Positions 1 through 8,085 of a stretch of DNA of 11,285 bases are shown piece after piece. The DNA comes from DATIRA01 sp964553405. Its GTDB lineage: Bacteria; Pseudomonadota; Gammaproteobacteria; Steroidobacterales; Steroidobacteraceae. Each line of letters begins with the position of its first letter. Positions within the stretch are counted from its first letter, which is position 1. The translations under genes were made by a program, and so were the position numbers. The notes beneath the pieces were generated by a model. It ran no database searches and was not told where the DNA came from. It saw only the letters and a list, made by a program, of their open reading frames with translations. The stretch spans positions 1-11,285 of the forward strand of contig CAZKLS010000091.1 of assembly GCA_964553405.1 (NCBI GenBank), in the 5' to 3' direction.

Positions 1-36
1 CTGGTTTCGCGACTGCCGTCCGAGAAGAAGGGCTGA
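1..36 (+). CDS. tssC: T6SS contractile sheath large subunit TssC (C-terminal end only)
   Basis: Only the last 11 codons and the TGA stop at 34-36 are present, reading LVSRLPSEKKG; the rest lies before the window. TssC (VipB/HsiC family) forms the contractile sheath with TssB around the Hcp tube in the cytoplasm. An ending of the type LVSRLPS is common at the TssC C-terminus, and tssC directly before hcp and tagJ is the order of HSI-I-type clusters. The call rests on this short tail plus position, so it is an inference from context more than from domain evidence. Confidence 0.72.
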   Translation: MVSRLPSEKKG

Positions 37-62
37 CGGCGGGGACGAGGTGTCTCCCGGAC

Positions 63-78
63 CTGGCCTCATGGCCAG
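63..78 (+). other. Small hairpin between tssC and hcp
   Basis: CTGGCC at 63-68 pairs perfectly with GGCCAG at 73-78 around a 4-base loop. No T-run follows, so it does not look like an intrinsic terminator. The rest of the 95-base tssC-hcp gap shows no clear promoter by eye. The hairpin could mark an mRNA processing or stabilising site in front of hcp, whose product is needed in far greater amounts than the baseplate proteins. The pairing is visible; the role is speculative. Confidence 0.3.
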
Positions 79-118
79 CGACCGTGGGACGGCGTTGGTG
101 CGACACGATCAAGTAGAT

Positions 119-124
119 AAGGAG
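119..124 (+). promoter_or_regulatory. Ribosome binding site of hcp
   Basis: AAGGAG lies 7 bases before the ATG at 132. It is close to the ideal Shine-Dalgarno core and stronger than the sites before tagJ, tssE and tssF, in line with the high expression expected for the tube protein. It fixes the hcp start. Confidence 0.75.
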
Positions 125-131
125 CATTCCA

Positions 132-614
132 ATGGCTGTTGACATGTTCATCAAGATCGACGGGATCAAGGGCGAGTCGAAGGACAAGACCCACAAAGGC
201 GAGACCGACGTCCTCGCCTGGAGCTGGGGCCTGTCGAACTCCGGTACCTTTCACCTTGCCGGCGGCGGCGGAGCCGGCAAGTGCAACGCGCAGGACCTGA
301 GCTTCACCAAGTACGTCGATGCCGGGTCCGCCGACCTGCAGCTTTCCTGCGCCACCGGAAAGCACCTCAAGAACGCCAAGCTGGTCGTAAGAAAGGCCGG
401 CACGACGCCGCTCGAGTACATCATCATCGAGCTGACAGAAGTGCTGGTCACTTCGGTCAGCACGGGCGGCTCCGGCGGCGAGGAGCGCCTGACCGAGAAC
501 GTGTCGCTCAACTTCGCGGAGATCCACTACACGCACTGGACCCAGACCGAAACGGGTGGCAAGGGCGACTCGAGCGAGTTCAAGTACGACTTCGCCGAGA
601 ACACAATCAAGTAG
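132..614 (+). CDS. hcp: Hcp, T6SS inner tube protein (Hcp1 class)
   Basis: Hcp forms stacked hexameric rings that make the T6SS inner tube. It is fired out of the cell and can carry small effectors in its lumen. The 160-residue product has the usual family length. Its N-terminus (MAVDMFIKIDGIKGESKDK, residues 1-19) and the blocks DVLAWSWG (26-33), AGKCNAQDLSFTKY and VSTGGSGGEERLTENV are near-identical in type to P. aeruginosa Hcp1 (HSI-I) as I recall it. No extra C-terminal domain is present, so this is a structural Hcp, not an evolved Hcp effector. A strong AAGGAG site precedes the ATG, and a terminator-like hairpin starts 16 bases after the stop, which probably lets hcp be expressed above the genes downstream. 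It lies between tssC and tagJ, as in HSI-I. Confidence 0.97.
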   Translation: MAVDMFIKIDGIKGESKDKTHKGETDVLAWSWGLSNSGTFHLAGGGGAGKCNAQDLSFTKYVDAGSADLQLSCATGKHLKNAKLVVRKAGTTPLEYIIIELTEVLVTSVSTGGSGGEERLTENVSLNFAEIHYTHWTQTETGGKGDSSEFKYDFAENTIK

Positions 615-630
615 TCTTGCAAGGACACTG

Positions 631-659
631 CCCCGGTGCTCGTGCGCAGGGCACCGGGG
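631..659 (+). terminator. Terminator or attenuator hairpin after hcp
   Basis: CCCCGGTGC at 631-639 pairs perfectly with GCACCGGGG at 651-659. The stem can grow by two pairs inward (T640-G650, C641-G649), leaving a 7-base loop. The following bases (TTCGTTCCGTT) are T-rich only in part, so termination is probably incomplete. Placed between hcp and tagJ inside one operon, it fits a partial terminator or 3' stabiliser giving more hcp than baseplate message. Structure is seen; function is inferred. Confidence 0.6.
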
Positions 660-696
660 TTCGTTCCGTTCATCGCGTCCGCGCAGTGGGGGGCTC

Positions 697-1521
697 ATGC
701 CACAAGTAGACGGGACCGGCATGCGGCAGGGCGCGGAGGACTGCTTCCGCCGCGGCGATCTTCCGGGTTGTCTGCAGGCGCTGCAGGCCGCGGTCCGCAG
801 CAGCCCGGCAGACTCCAGCCTGCGGATCTTCCTGGCGCAGGTCCTGATGGTGCAGGGCGACTGGGATCGGGCGCTGAACCAGTTGAAGGTCATTGGCGAG
901 CTGGACTCCGCGGCGCTGCCGATGGTCCATGCCTACAGCGCGGCCATCCAGTGCGAGCGCCTGCGTGCCGACGTTTTCGCCGGCGCGCGGGGACCGCTGC
1001 TGTTCGGCGATCCGGTGCCGTGGATCGCGCTGCAGATGCAGAGTGCCGCGCTGCAGGGCGCGGGCCGGGAGCAGGAGGCCGCGGAGGTCCGGGCGCAGGC
1101 GTTTGCGTCCGCACCGGCAACCTCGGGCACGATCAACGGCGAGCCTTTCGAGTGGATCGCGGACGCGGACTCCCGGCTCGGGCCGGTACTCGAGGTGCTG
1201 CTGAACGAGTCGTACTACTGGGTGCCGTTCGAGCGCATCGAGAGCGTGACCATCGAGCCTCCGGCGGACGCCCGGGACCTCGTCTGGCTGCCTGCCGAGT
1301 TCCGCTGGAGCAACGGCGGCGAGGCCATGGGGTTGATCCCGGTCCGGTATCCGGGCTCGGAGCACAGCGAGGATCCAGCGATCCGGATGGCGCGGAAGAC
1401 AGAGTGGCGCACGGCGGGGCCCGACGCCTACGTCGGGCTGGGCCAGCGCATCCTGACCACCGACGGGCCCGAGCTCGGTCTGCTGGAACTGCGGGAGCTG
1501 CGGCTCCAGCCGTCCGCCTAG
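697..1521 (+). CDS. tagJ: TagJ / ImpE family T6SS accessory protein
   Basis: This 274-residue protein belongs to the ImpE/TagJ (HsiE) family. In P. aeruginosa the homologue HsiE1 binds the sheath protein TssB and is linked to ClpV-mediated sheath recycling; it marks one T6SS class and is absent from others. Residues about 8-75 look like TPR-type helix pairs (GAEDCFRRGDLPGCLQALQ, then LAQVLMVQGDWDRALNQL). The family signature GEPFEWIADADSRLGPVLE lies at about 148-166, followed by a WVPF segment and a C-terminal part ending GLLELRELRL. The frame is open well upstream of 697, but upstream codons overlap the hcp end and terminator and do not read like TagJ, so ATG 697 is preferred. ATG 721 is a possible alternative. 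The ribosome site is a G-run of poor quality. TssE follows after 35 bases. Confidence 0.9.
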   Translation: MPQVDGTGMRQGAEDCFRRGDLPGCLQALQAAVRSSPADSSLRIFLAQVLMVQGDWDRALNQLKVIGELDSAALPMVHAYSAAIQCERLRADVFAGARGPLLFGDPVPWIALQMQSAALQGAGREQEAAEVRAQAFASAPATSGTINGEPFEWIADADSRLGPVLEVLLNESYYWVPFERIESVTIEPPADARDLVWLPAEFRWSNGGEAMGLIPVRYPGSEHSEDPAIRMARKTEWRTAGPDAYVGLGQRILTTDGPELGLLELRELRLQPSA

Positions 1522-1556
1522 CGCGTCCCGCCCTGGGAACCAGGCACGAGGCGGCG

Positions 1557-2330
1557 ATGGTGGAGCTGAGCCTGAGGGATCGCCTGCAGCCCGCTCTGCT
1601 CGATCGGCTGACCGACGATGAGCGCCTCGTCGTCGTGTACCGGGTGACTCTCGACCAGCCCCGCCTGCAGGAACACGACCTGAGCGAACAGGACGTGGAC
1701 AGGGCGCTTGGACTGCAGGGCTTGAAGCCCGCGGCGAAGCCGACGGTTTCCGAGTCGGGCGCCGTCGTCCGCGAGTACGTCGTGGCCGGCGGGATTTCGG
1801 GAAGAGTGTCCCCGCGATCGCTGCGCGTCGGTACGCCTCGTGGCCCGGCTCAGGTCCCGCTGACGAGCCTCGCCGAGGTCGAAGTGAGTTCCGTCGTGAA
1901 TTCCCAGCTGGAGTCTCCGGACCGGCGTGCGATGTCGATGGGCCGGCTGCGCGAGGCCGTGCTGCGCGACCTTCGCTGGCTCTTTAACGCCTCGGGCATC
2001 GACGACGTGACAGACCTCGAGGCTTACCCGGAGGTCAGGCGCTCGGTGCTGAACTTCGGACTGCGCTCATTGGCGGGTCGGCCGGTGAGTTCCATCGACC
2101 AGGGCGAGGTCGCCCGCAGGATCCGGGACGCGATCAGCTTCTTCGAGCCTCGCCTCAGCAAGGTTCGGGTCACTCCGGAGCATCAGCAGAGTCCCACCGA
2201 AGGCATGACGATTACCTTCCTGGTCGAGGCGGAGCTCTGGGGCCAGCCGGTGGCCCAGCAGCTGTCAGTGCGTACCAGCATCGACGTCGAGACTGGCGAC
2301 GTAGCGGTATCGGACCGGCCCGGCCGGTAA
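1557..2330 (+). CDS. tssE: T6SS baseplate subunit TssE (gp25-like) with large internal insertion
   Basis: TssE is the T4 gp25-like baseplate wedge protein that starts sheath polymerisation. The 257-residue product is long for a family usually near 130-180. Residues 6-22 (LRDRLQPALLDRLTDDE) are the canonical TssE N-terminal signature. The gp25 domain begins only at about 124 with SMGRLREAVLRDLRWLFN (127-144), then DLEAYPEVRRSVLNFGL (153-169), the conserved EPRL (197-200), and the last strands with T240-I242-D243. Between them, about residues 23-120 have no counterpart in ordinary TssE as I know it. The insert holds a charged helical part, then a Val/Gly-rich part (VVREYVVAGGISGRV, 70-84). The frame is also open upstream, but ATG 1557 has GAGG 5 bases ahead and starts the signature. 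Internal ATGs at 1932 and 1938 would give a bare gp25 domain but lose the signature. TssF starts 10 bases after the stop. Confidence 0.88.
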   Translation: MVELSLRDRLQPALLDRLTDDERLVVVYRVTLDQPRLQEHDLSEQDVDRALGLQGLKPAAKPTVSESGAVVREYVVAGGISGRVSPRSLRVGTPRGPAQVPLTSLAEVEVSSVVNSQLESPDRRAMSMGRLREAVLRDLRWLFNASGIDDVTDLEAYPEVRRSVLNFGLRSLAGRPVSSIDQGEVARRIRDAISFFEPRLSKVRVTPEHQQSPTEGMTITFLVEAELWGQPVAQQLSVRTSIDVETGDVAVSDRPGR

Positions 2331-2340
2331 CAGGGGCACG

Positions 2341-4209
2341 ATGGATACCCGCCTGCTCAAGTACTACAACCGCGAACTCCAGTACATCCGCGAGATGGGT
2401 GCCGAGTTCGCGGAGGCGTATCCGCGCATCGCGGCTCGCCTCGGCATGGACGGCATCGATTGCGCCGACCCGTACGTCGAGCGGCTGATCGAGTCGTTCG
2501 CCTTTCTCGCGGCCCGGGTGCAGCTCAAGCTCGACGCACGACACCCCGACTTCACGCAGCACCTGCTCGAGATGGTCTATCCGGGCTTCCTCGCCCCCGT
2601 CCCGTCGAGCGCAGTGCTGGAGGTCGTCCCGACGCTGACCGAAAGCAGCCTGAAGGACGGCTTCAAGGTGCCGCGGCTGAGTGCGTTCCGGGCGGAGGTC
2701 GGCGACGGTGGATCCCGCTGCGAGTTCCGCAGCGCCCACGACCTGGTGCTGTGGCCGCTTGCGGTGACTGGCGCGAAATACCTCGTCGGCACGAGCTCGT
2801 TCGCGACCCCGACCCAACGCCCGGACCCGCGCACGCGGGGTGCGATCCGGATCGACCTGCGCACGCAGGGCGGGGTGCCGCTGCGGGAACTCCCGGTCGA
2901 TTCGCTGGCGTTCTTCATTTACGGCACCGCGGATCTCGCCGGGAAGATCTACGAGCAGGTGCTCGCGAATTGCGTCGGTGTCCTGGTCCGCTCGAAGGAC
3001 TCGCCGCGCCCGGTGCTGCTCGGCGCCGGGTCCGTGCGCGCGGTCGGGCTCGAGGACCACGAAGCCATGCTGCCGCCGCCCGCCAGGGGGTTCGAGGGCT
3101 ACCGGCTGCTGCAGGAGTATTTCGCGTTTCCCGATCGCCTGCTGTTCTTCGCGATCGACGGGCTGCGCGACGCGTTCGCTCAGGCCAGCGGCGAGGAACT
3201 CGAGCTGTTCCTGCTGGTGGACCGCAGTGTGCCCGAGCTCGAGAACGCACTCGACGGCGGCAATTTCCGGCTCAACTGCACGCCGGTCGTGAACCTCTTT
3301 CCACGTTCGCTGGACCGGATCCACCTGACCAGCCACGAGACCGAGCACCACGTCGTGCCGGACCTGAGCCGGCCGATGGACTTCGAGGTGTTCGCGATCG
3401 ATCGCATGGTCGGCATCGGCTCCGGCGGAGAGTCGCTGGTCGAGGTCAGGCCGATGTTCGCGATGGATCACCGCAGCAGTGAAGCGGATCCGTACGCCTA
3501 CTACACGATGCAGCGCCGCGCCCGGATCGCGTCCTCGCGCCAGCAACGGACCGGCGCTCGGACCAGTTATCTCGGGACCGAGTGCTTCGTCACGATCGTG
3601 GACTCGCGCCAGCGTGAACTCTCCGGCGAGATCCGGCAGCTGGACATCGCGGCGCACTGCACAAACAGGGATCTGCCGATCGGGCTGAGCTTCGGCAAGT
3701 CGAAGCTCGGGTTCGAACTCGACGGTGGCGCCCCGGTCGAGGCGGTTCGATGCCTCGCGGGCCCGACGCCGCCACGCCCGTCACCGGCCTTCGGCGACAC
3801 GGCCTGGAAGCTGATCGGCCAGTTGTCGCTGAACTACCTGTCCATGACGGACGCCGACCCGGAACGGGGCGCGCAGATGATGAGGCATCTTCTCGGCCTT
3901 TACGCCGACCCGAACGACACCGTGGCTCACCGGCAGGTGGACGGCGTGCGCCACGTGAGCCACGCGCCGGTCGTCCGCCGCATCCCCGGGGGCGGTCCGA
4001 TCACCTACGGAAGAGGATTGCAGATCAAGCTCACGCTGGACGACTCGGCCTATGAGGGGATCGGGACGCTGCGTCTCGGCGCGGTGCTGGAGCGTTTCTT
4101 CGCGAGGCACGTATCCATCAACTCGTTCGTCGAGACCCGGCTCGTGTCGGGGACTCGCGGGGAAATCAAGCGATGGCCGGTCAGGACGGGCGCGCGTCAC
4201 ACGATCTAG
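2341..4209 (+). CDS. tssF: T6SS baseplate subunit TssF
   Basis: TssF (ImpG/VasA family) forms, with TssG, TssE and TssK, the wedges of the cytoplasmic T6SS baseplate around VgrG. The 622-residue length fits the family (about 600). The N-terminus is typical: LLKYYNREL at 5-13, then the segment from AEAYPRIAARLGM to ADPYVERLIESFAFLAARV at about 25-60. HPDF (68-71) and YPGFLAP (80-86) follow. The C-terminal part ends in the usual FFARHVSINSFVET region. ATG 2341 lies 10 bases after the tssE stop with AGGGG just ahead. The 3' end overlaps the tssG start by 37 bases, pointing to translational coupling and balanced synthesis of the two wedge proteins. No truncation or frameshift was seen. Confidence 0.96.
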   Translation: MDTRLLKYYNRELQYIREMGAEFAEAYPRIAARLGMDGIDCADPYVERLIESFAFLAARVQLKLDARHPDFTQHLLEMVYPGFLAPVPSSAVLEVVPTLTESSLKDGFKVPRLSAFRAEVGDGGSRCEFRSAHDLVLWPLAVTGAKYLVGTSSFATPTQRPDPRTRGAIRIDLRTQGGVPLRELPVDSLAFFIYGTADLAGKIYEQVLANCVGVLVRSKDSPRPVLLGAGSVRAVGLEDHEAMLPPPARGFEGYRLLQEYFAFPDRLLFFAIDGLRDAFAQASGEELELFLLVDRSVPELENALDGGNFRLNCTPVVNLFPRSLDRIHLTSHETEHHVVPDLSRPMDFEVFAIDRMVGIGSGGESLVEVRPMFAMDHRSSEADPYAYYTMQRRARIASSRQQRTGARTSYLGTECFVTIVDSRQRELSGEIRQLDIAAHCTNRDLPIGLSFGKSKLGFELDGGAPVEAVRCLAGPTPPRPSPAFGDTAWKLIGQLSLNYLSMTDADPERGAQMMRHLLGLYADPNDTVAHRQVDGVRHVSHAPVVRRIPGGGPITYGRGLQIKLTLDDSAYEGIGTLRLGAVLERFFARHVSINSFVETRLVSGTRGEIKRWPVRTGARHTI

Positions 4210-5192
4210 CCGCGCTGCGGGAGCTCAGAAGCGAGCCCCGTCGCTTCGAGCTGTTCGCTGCTCTGCGTCTGCTCGAACGCGTCGAGCCGGACCGCCCCAG
4301 GCTGGGCGAGGCACGCAGGCCTGCGGACGAGTGGGTCCGGGTCGAACAGCCGCCCCACCTTAACTTCGCGCCGACCGCGATCGCCGCGGCCGACACGACG
4401 GCGCGCGGGCGCCTGCGCCTCGAGCAATTCGGGTTCGGGGTATTCGGCCCGAACGGCGCGCTGCCGTTCCATCTCACCGAGCATGCGTTCGAGCGGCGAC
4501 GCCACCATGAAGACGGGGCGATCAGCGACTTCGTCAACCTGTTCCAGCACCGTCTCGCGACGCTCTTTTACCGGGCGTGGGCCGATTCGGATCCGGCCGC
4601 GAGCCACGCACGGCCCGACGACGACGCATTCGCCGGCTTTCTCGGTGCGCTGATCGGGTTCTTTGACGAAACGGCCGAACGGCGGGACTCGATACCCGAT
4701 CGCGCGAAGTTGTTCCGCAGCGGGTTGCTGTCGTCCGCCAGCCGGTCCGCCGACGGCCTCGAGACGCTGCTGACCGACTACTTCCGCCAGAGTATCAGGA
4801 TCCGGCAGTTCGTCGGCAGCTGGCTGCGGGTCCCGAGCGAGCAGCGCACGCACCTGGCGGGCGAGTACGCCGTGCTCGGCCGTACCGCGGCGCTGGGCGG
4901 GCAATCCTGGCAGTGCCAGAACCGGTTCGAGGTCGTGATCGGACCGCTGCCGTTCGAGGACTTCCTGGGATTCCTGCCCGGCTCGAGGGCGCTTCGGTCG
5001 CTGTCCGACCTGATCCGGCTGTACACCTCGGGCGAGTGGTCCTGGCAGCTGCGCCTGCTGGTCGACGCCGGCGAGGCCCAGGGCGTCACGCTCGGACGGT
5101 CCGGCCGCCTGGGGTGGACCAGCTGGCTCGGTCGCAGCGAGGGCGTGTCGGATGACGTCCTGCTGCACGAAGCGCAGACCGTAGCGGCCTGA
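4173..5192 (+). CDS. tssG: T6SS baseplate subunit TssG
   Basis: TssG (ImpH/VasB family) pairs with TssF in the baseplate wedge. The 339-residue length is normal for the family. Conserved features in order are PRRFELFAALRLLER (22-36), VEQPPHLNFAPTAI (57-70) and FGPNGALPFHLTEH (91-104). Then comes DFVNLFQHRLATLFYRAW, the LLTDYFRQSIRIRQFVGSW block, and a C-terminal RSLSDLIRLYTSGEW segment. The ATG at 4173 lies inside tssF and has GGGGAA 8 bases upstream; the 37-base overlap puts it in a different frame from tssF. ClpV follows after 72 bases. The protein looks intact. Confidence 0.95.
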   Translation: MAGQDGRASHDLAALRELRSEPRRFELFAALRLLERVEPDRPRLGEARRPADEWVRVEQPPHLNFAPTAIAAADTTARGRLRLEQFGFGVFGPNGALPFHLTEHAFERRRHHEDGAISDFVNLFQHRLATLFYRAWADSDPAASHARPDDDAFAGFLGALIGFFDETAERRDSIPDRAKLFRSGLLSSASRSADGLETLLTDYFRQSIRIRQFVGSWLRVPSEQRTHLAGEYAVLGRTAALGGQSWQCQNRFEVVIGPLPFEDFLGFLPGSRALRSLSDLIRLYTSGEWSWQLRLLVDAGEAQGVTLGRSGRLGWTSWLGRSEGVSDDVLLHEAQTVAA

Positions 5193-5220
5193 AACCGGGG
5201 AACTCAATGACGCATGAAGA

Positions 5221-5236
5221 CGGCGGACGCTCGCCG
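5221..5236 (+). other. Short hairpin before clpV
   Basis: CGGCG at 5221-5225 pairs with CGCCG at 5232-5236 around a short loop, about 18 bases before the clpV ribosome site (GGAGAAG, 5254-5260). There is no T-run, so it is not a terminator. It could tune mRNA stability, but short GC pairings are common in DNA this GC-rich, so chance is likely. Confidence 0.15.
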
Positions 5237-5264
5237 AACAGAAACCTGAAGGTGGAGAAGAGAC

Positions 5265-8033
5265 ATGAGTGACATCAGCCGCGTCGCGCTGTTCGGCAAG
5301 CTGAACAGCGTCGGCTACAAGGCGATCGAGGGCGCGACCGTCTTCTGCAAGTTGCGCGGAAATCCCTACGTGGAGGTCGTGCACTGGCTGCACCAGATAC
5401 TGCAGCTGCAGAACTCGGACCTGCACTGCATCGTCCGGGCGTTCTCGATCGATCCGGGCAGGCTCGCGGGAGACATCACCGAAACGCTGGACCGGCTTCC
5501 CAGGGGGGCCACGTCGATCTCCGACCTGTCGCCGCACATCGAGGACGCGGTCGAGCGCGCGTGGGTCTGGGCGACGCTCAAGTACGGCGACACCCAGGTG
5601 CGTACCGGGTACCTCGTGATCGCGATGCTGAAGACGCCCTCGCTGAAGAACCTGCTGAGCGGAATTTCGCGCGAGTTCGACAAGATCAAGCCCGACCAGC
5701 TCGCCGACGACTACGAAAAGATCTGCGCCGGATCGCCCGAAGCGAGTCTCGGCGCCAGCGACGGCACTCATTTCGGTGGTCAGGCGGCCCCGGGCGAGGC
5801 GAGCGGCGCGATGCCGCCCCCGCAGATGGGCAAGCAGGAGGCACTGAAGAAATTCACCGTCGACCTGACCGAGCAGGCCCGCAGCGGCAAGCTCGATCCG
5901 ATCGTCGGCCGCGACGAGGAGATCCGGCAGATCATCGACATCCTGATGCGGCGCCGGCAGAACAACCCGCTGCTGACGGGCGAGGCCGGCGTCGGCAAAA
6001 CCGCGGTCGTGGAAGGCTTCGCATTGAAGATCGCGTCGGGCGACGTGCCGCCGCCGCTGCGCGACGTGACGTTGCGCGCGCTGGACGTCGGCCTGCTGCA
6101 GGCGGGCGCCAGCATGAAGGGCGAGTTCGAGCAGCGTCTGCGCCAGGTGATCGAGGAAGTCCAGGCCTCGCCGAAGCCGATCATCATGTTCATCGACGAG
6201 GCGCATACGCTGGTCGGTGCCGGTGGCGCCGCCGGAACCGGCGATGCGGCCAACCTGCTCAAGCCCGCGCTCGCCCGTGGCACGCTGCGGACCGTCGCTG
6301 CGACGACCTGGGCCGAGTACAAGAAGCACATTGAGAAGGATCCCGCCCTGACCCGCCGCTTCCAGGTGGTCCAGGTGCACGAGCCGAGCGAGGAAAAGGC
6401 GATCCTGATGATGCGGGGCCTCACCTCGACGATGGAGAAGCACCACAAGGTGCAGGTGCTGGACGAGGCGCTGGAGGCCGCGGTGCGACTGTCGCATCGT
6501 TACATTCCTGCGCGGCAGCTGCCCGACAAGTCGGTCAGCCTGCTCGACACCGCCTGCGCACGGGTGGCCATCAGTCAGCATGCCGTGCCGGCACAGGTGG
6601 ACGACACGCGCCGGCGGATCGAGGCGCTGGAGAACGAGCTGGCGATCATCGGCCGCGAGAAAGCCGTCGGCGTCGACACCGCCGAGCGCGAATCCCTGGC
6701 CAGCGAGAAGCTCGCGGCTGAGCGTGCGAGGCTGCAGGAACTCGAGCAGCGCTGGGGCAGCGAGAAGTCTCTGGTCGAGAAGATCCTCGAGATTCGCGGC
6801 CGGCTGCGCAGCGCGGGCGGAAAGGTCGAGGGCACGGACAGTGAACTGGAGGCGGCCGCCGATCAGGAAGCCCGCTCGACGCCGGTTCAGACCGCAGCAG
6901 GGGCTACGCCCGCTCCGGGACCGGGTACGCTAACCGAGGCCGAGCGATCGGCGCTGCTCGGGGAACTGCACGGCCTGCAGCAGGAACTGCAGTCGCTGCA
7001 GGGCGAGCGGCCGCTGATCCTGCCGACCGTCGATCACCAGGCCGTGGCCTCGGTCGTCGAGGACTGGACCGGCATCCCGGTCGGCCGCATGGTCAAGAAC
7101 GAGGTCGAGGCGATCCTGAAACTCGCCGACACGCTCGAGCAGCGGATCATCGGACAGCGGCATGCGCTCGACATGATCGCGCGCCGCATTCAGACCTCGA
7201 GGGCCAGGCTCGACAACCCGAACAAGCCGATCGGCGTCTTCATGCTGGCGGGCACCTCGGGCGTGGGCAAGACCGAGACGGCGCTGGCACTCGCCGAGGT
7301 GCTGTACGGCGGCGAGCAGAACGTCATCACGATCAACATGAGTGAGTACCAGGAGGCGCACACGGTCTCCTCGCTGAAGGGCGCACCGCCGGGCTACGTC
7401 GGGTACGGGGAGGGCGGCGTGCTGACCGAGGCGGTACGACGGCGGCCGTACTCGGTGGTGCTGCTCGACGAGGTCGAGAAGGCGCATCCCGACGTCCACG
7501 AGATCTTCTTCCAGGTCTTCGACAAGGGCTGGATGGAGGATGGCGAGGGACGGATCATCGACTTCAAGAACACGCTGATCCTGCTGACCACGAATGCCGG
7601 CACCGAGCTGATCACGAACCTGTGCAAGGACCCGGAGCTGATGCCGGACGCCGAGGGCATCGCCAAGGCACTGCGCGAGCCGCTGCTGAAGGTCTTCCCG
7701 CCGGCGTTGCTCGGTCGCCTCGTGGTCATTCCGTACTACCCTCTCAACGACGCGATGATCGGCGCAATCGCGCGGCTGCAGCTCGGCCGAATCGAGCGCA
7801 GGATCCGCGACAACCACAAGGTACCGTTCACCTACGACGACGAGGTCGTGCAGCTGATCGCGAGCCGCTGCACCGAGCTGGAGAGTGGCGGGCGCATGAT
7901 CGACGCGATCCTGACCAATACGGTACTGCCGCGGCTGAGCGAGGAATTCCTGAAGCGCATGATGGAAGGCAAGCCGGTCGAGCGCGTGCACGTGCGTGTC
8001 GAGGCCGGGGACTTCGGCTACGTGATCGAATAG
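5265..8033 (+). CDS. clpV: ClpV (TssH), T6SS sheath-disassembling AAA+ ATPase
   Basis: ClpV is a Clp/Hsp100 unfoldase that takes apart contracted TssB/TssC sheath so it can be reused. The 922-residue protein has an N-terminal Clp_N domain (about 1-160, starting LFGKLNSVGYKAIEGA) and a linker rich in Gly/Ala/Pro (about 165-195). AAA domain 1 has Walker A GEAGVGKT at 239-246 and Walker B IIMFIDEAH at 306-314. A coiled-coil middle region (about 445-585) includes a low-complexity Ala/Pro stretch near 516-566. AAA domain 2 has Walker A GTSGVGKT at 663-670 and Walker B VVLLDE at 731-736. The segment WTGIPVGRM between the middle region and domain 2 is typical of ClpV. It is somewhat long for the family, mainly through linker lengths. 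ATG 5265 is supported by GGAGAAG. Both ATPase sites look functional. Confidence 0.97.
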   Translation: MSDISRVALFGKLNSVGYKAIEGATVFCKLRGNPYVEVVHWLHQILQLQNSDLHCIVRAFSIDPGRLAGDITETLDRLPRGATSISDLSPHIEDAVERAWVWATLKYGDTQVRTGYLVIAMLKTPSLKNLLSGISREFDKIKPDQLADDYEKICAGSPEASLGASDGTHFGGQAAPGEASGAMPPPQMGKQEALKKFTVDLTEQARSGKLDPIVGRDEEIRQIIDILMRRRQNNPLLTGEAGVGKTAVVEGFALKIASGDVPPPLRDVTLRALDVGLLQAGASMKGEFEQRLRQVIEEVQASPKPIIMFIDEAHTLVGAGGAAGTGDAANLLKPALARGTLRTVAATTWAEYKKHIEKDPALTRRFQVVQVHEPSEEKAILMMRGLTSTMEKHHKVQVLDEALEAAVRLSHRYIPARQLPDKSVSLLDTACARVAISQHAVPAQVDDTRRRIEALENELAIIGREKAVGVDTAERESLASEKLAAERARLQELEQRWGSEKSLVEKILEIRGRLRSAGGKVEGTDSELEAAADQEARSTPVQTAAGATPAPGPGTLTEAERSALLGELHGLQQELQSLQGERPLILPTVDHQAVASVVEDWTGIPVGRMVKNEVEAILKLADTLEQRIIGQRHALDMIARRIQTSRARLDNPNKPIGVFMLAGTSGVGKTETALALAEVLYGGEQNVITINMSEYQEAHTVSSLKGAPPGYVGYGEGGVLTEAVRRRPYSVVLLDEVEKAHPDVHEIFFQVFDKGWMEDGEGRIIDFKNTLILLTTNAGTELITNLCKDPELMPDAEGIAKALREPLLKVFPPALLGRLVVIPYYPLNDAMIGAIARLQLGRIERRIRDNHKVPFTYDDEVVQLIASRCTELESGGRMIDAILTNTVLPRLSEEFLKRMMEGKPVERVHVRVEAGDFGYVIE

Positions 8034-8085
8034 GCACGGACCCGGACCACATTTCATCGCTGCCGTACCAGACAGGGAAAAGCAC

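Noticed and set aside
95..119. TTGGTG ... TAGATA as a sigma-70 promoter before hcp
   Set aside because: The spacing is only 13 bases and both boxes are weak. No sigma-54-type GG/GC element is visible in the gap either.
1932..2330. Internal start (ATG 1932 or 1938) giving a short TssE
   Set aside because: There is no good ribosome site, and the conserved TssE N-terminal signature at 1572-1622 lies upstream in the same frame.
5207..5272. Possible 21-codon leader peptide between tssG and clpV, with its stop overlapping the clpV start
   Set aside because: It has an ATG and a GGGGAA before it, and its TGA overlaps the ATGAGTGA at clpV. The peptide has no recognisable pattern, and such a short frame is expected by chance.
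4206..6581. Long open frame on the - strand (about 790 codons) across tssG and clpV
   Set aside because: It is the complement of strongly supported genes in GC-rich DNA, where antisense stop codons are rare. Its translation is low-complexity and rich in Arg/Asp/Gln/Leu with no recognisable domain. Similar long - strand frames at 2212-3657 and 6930-8351 were rejected for the same reason.
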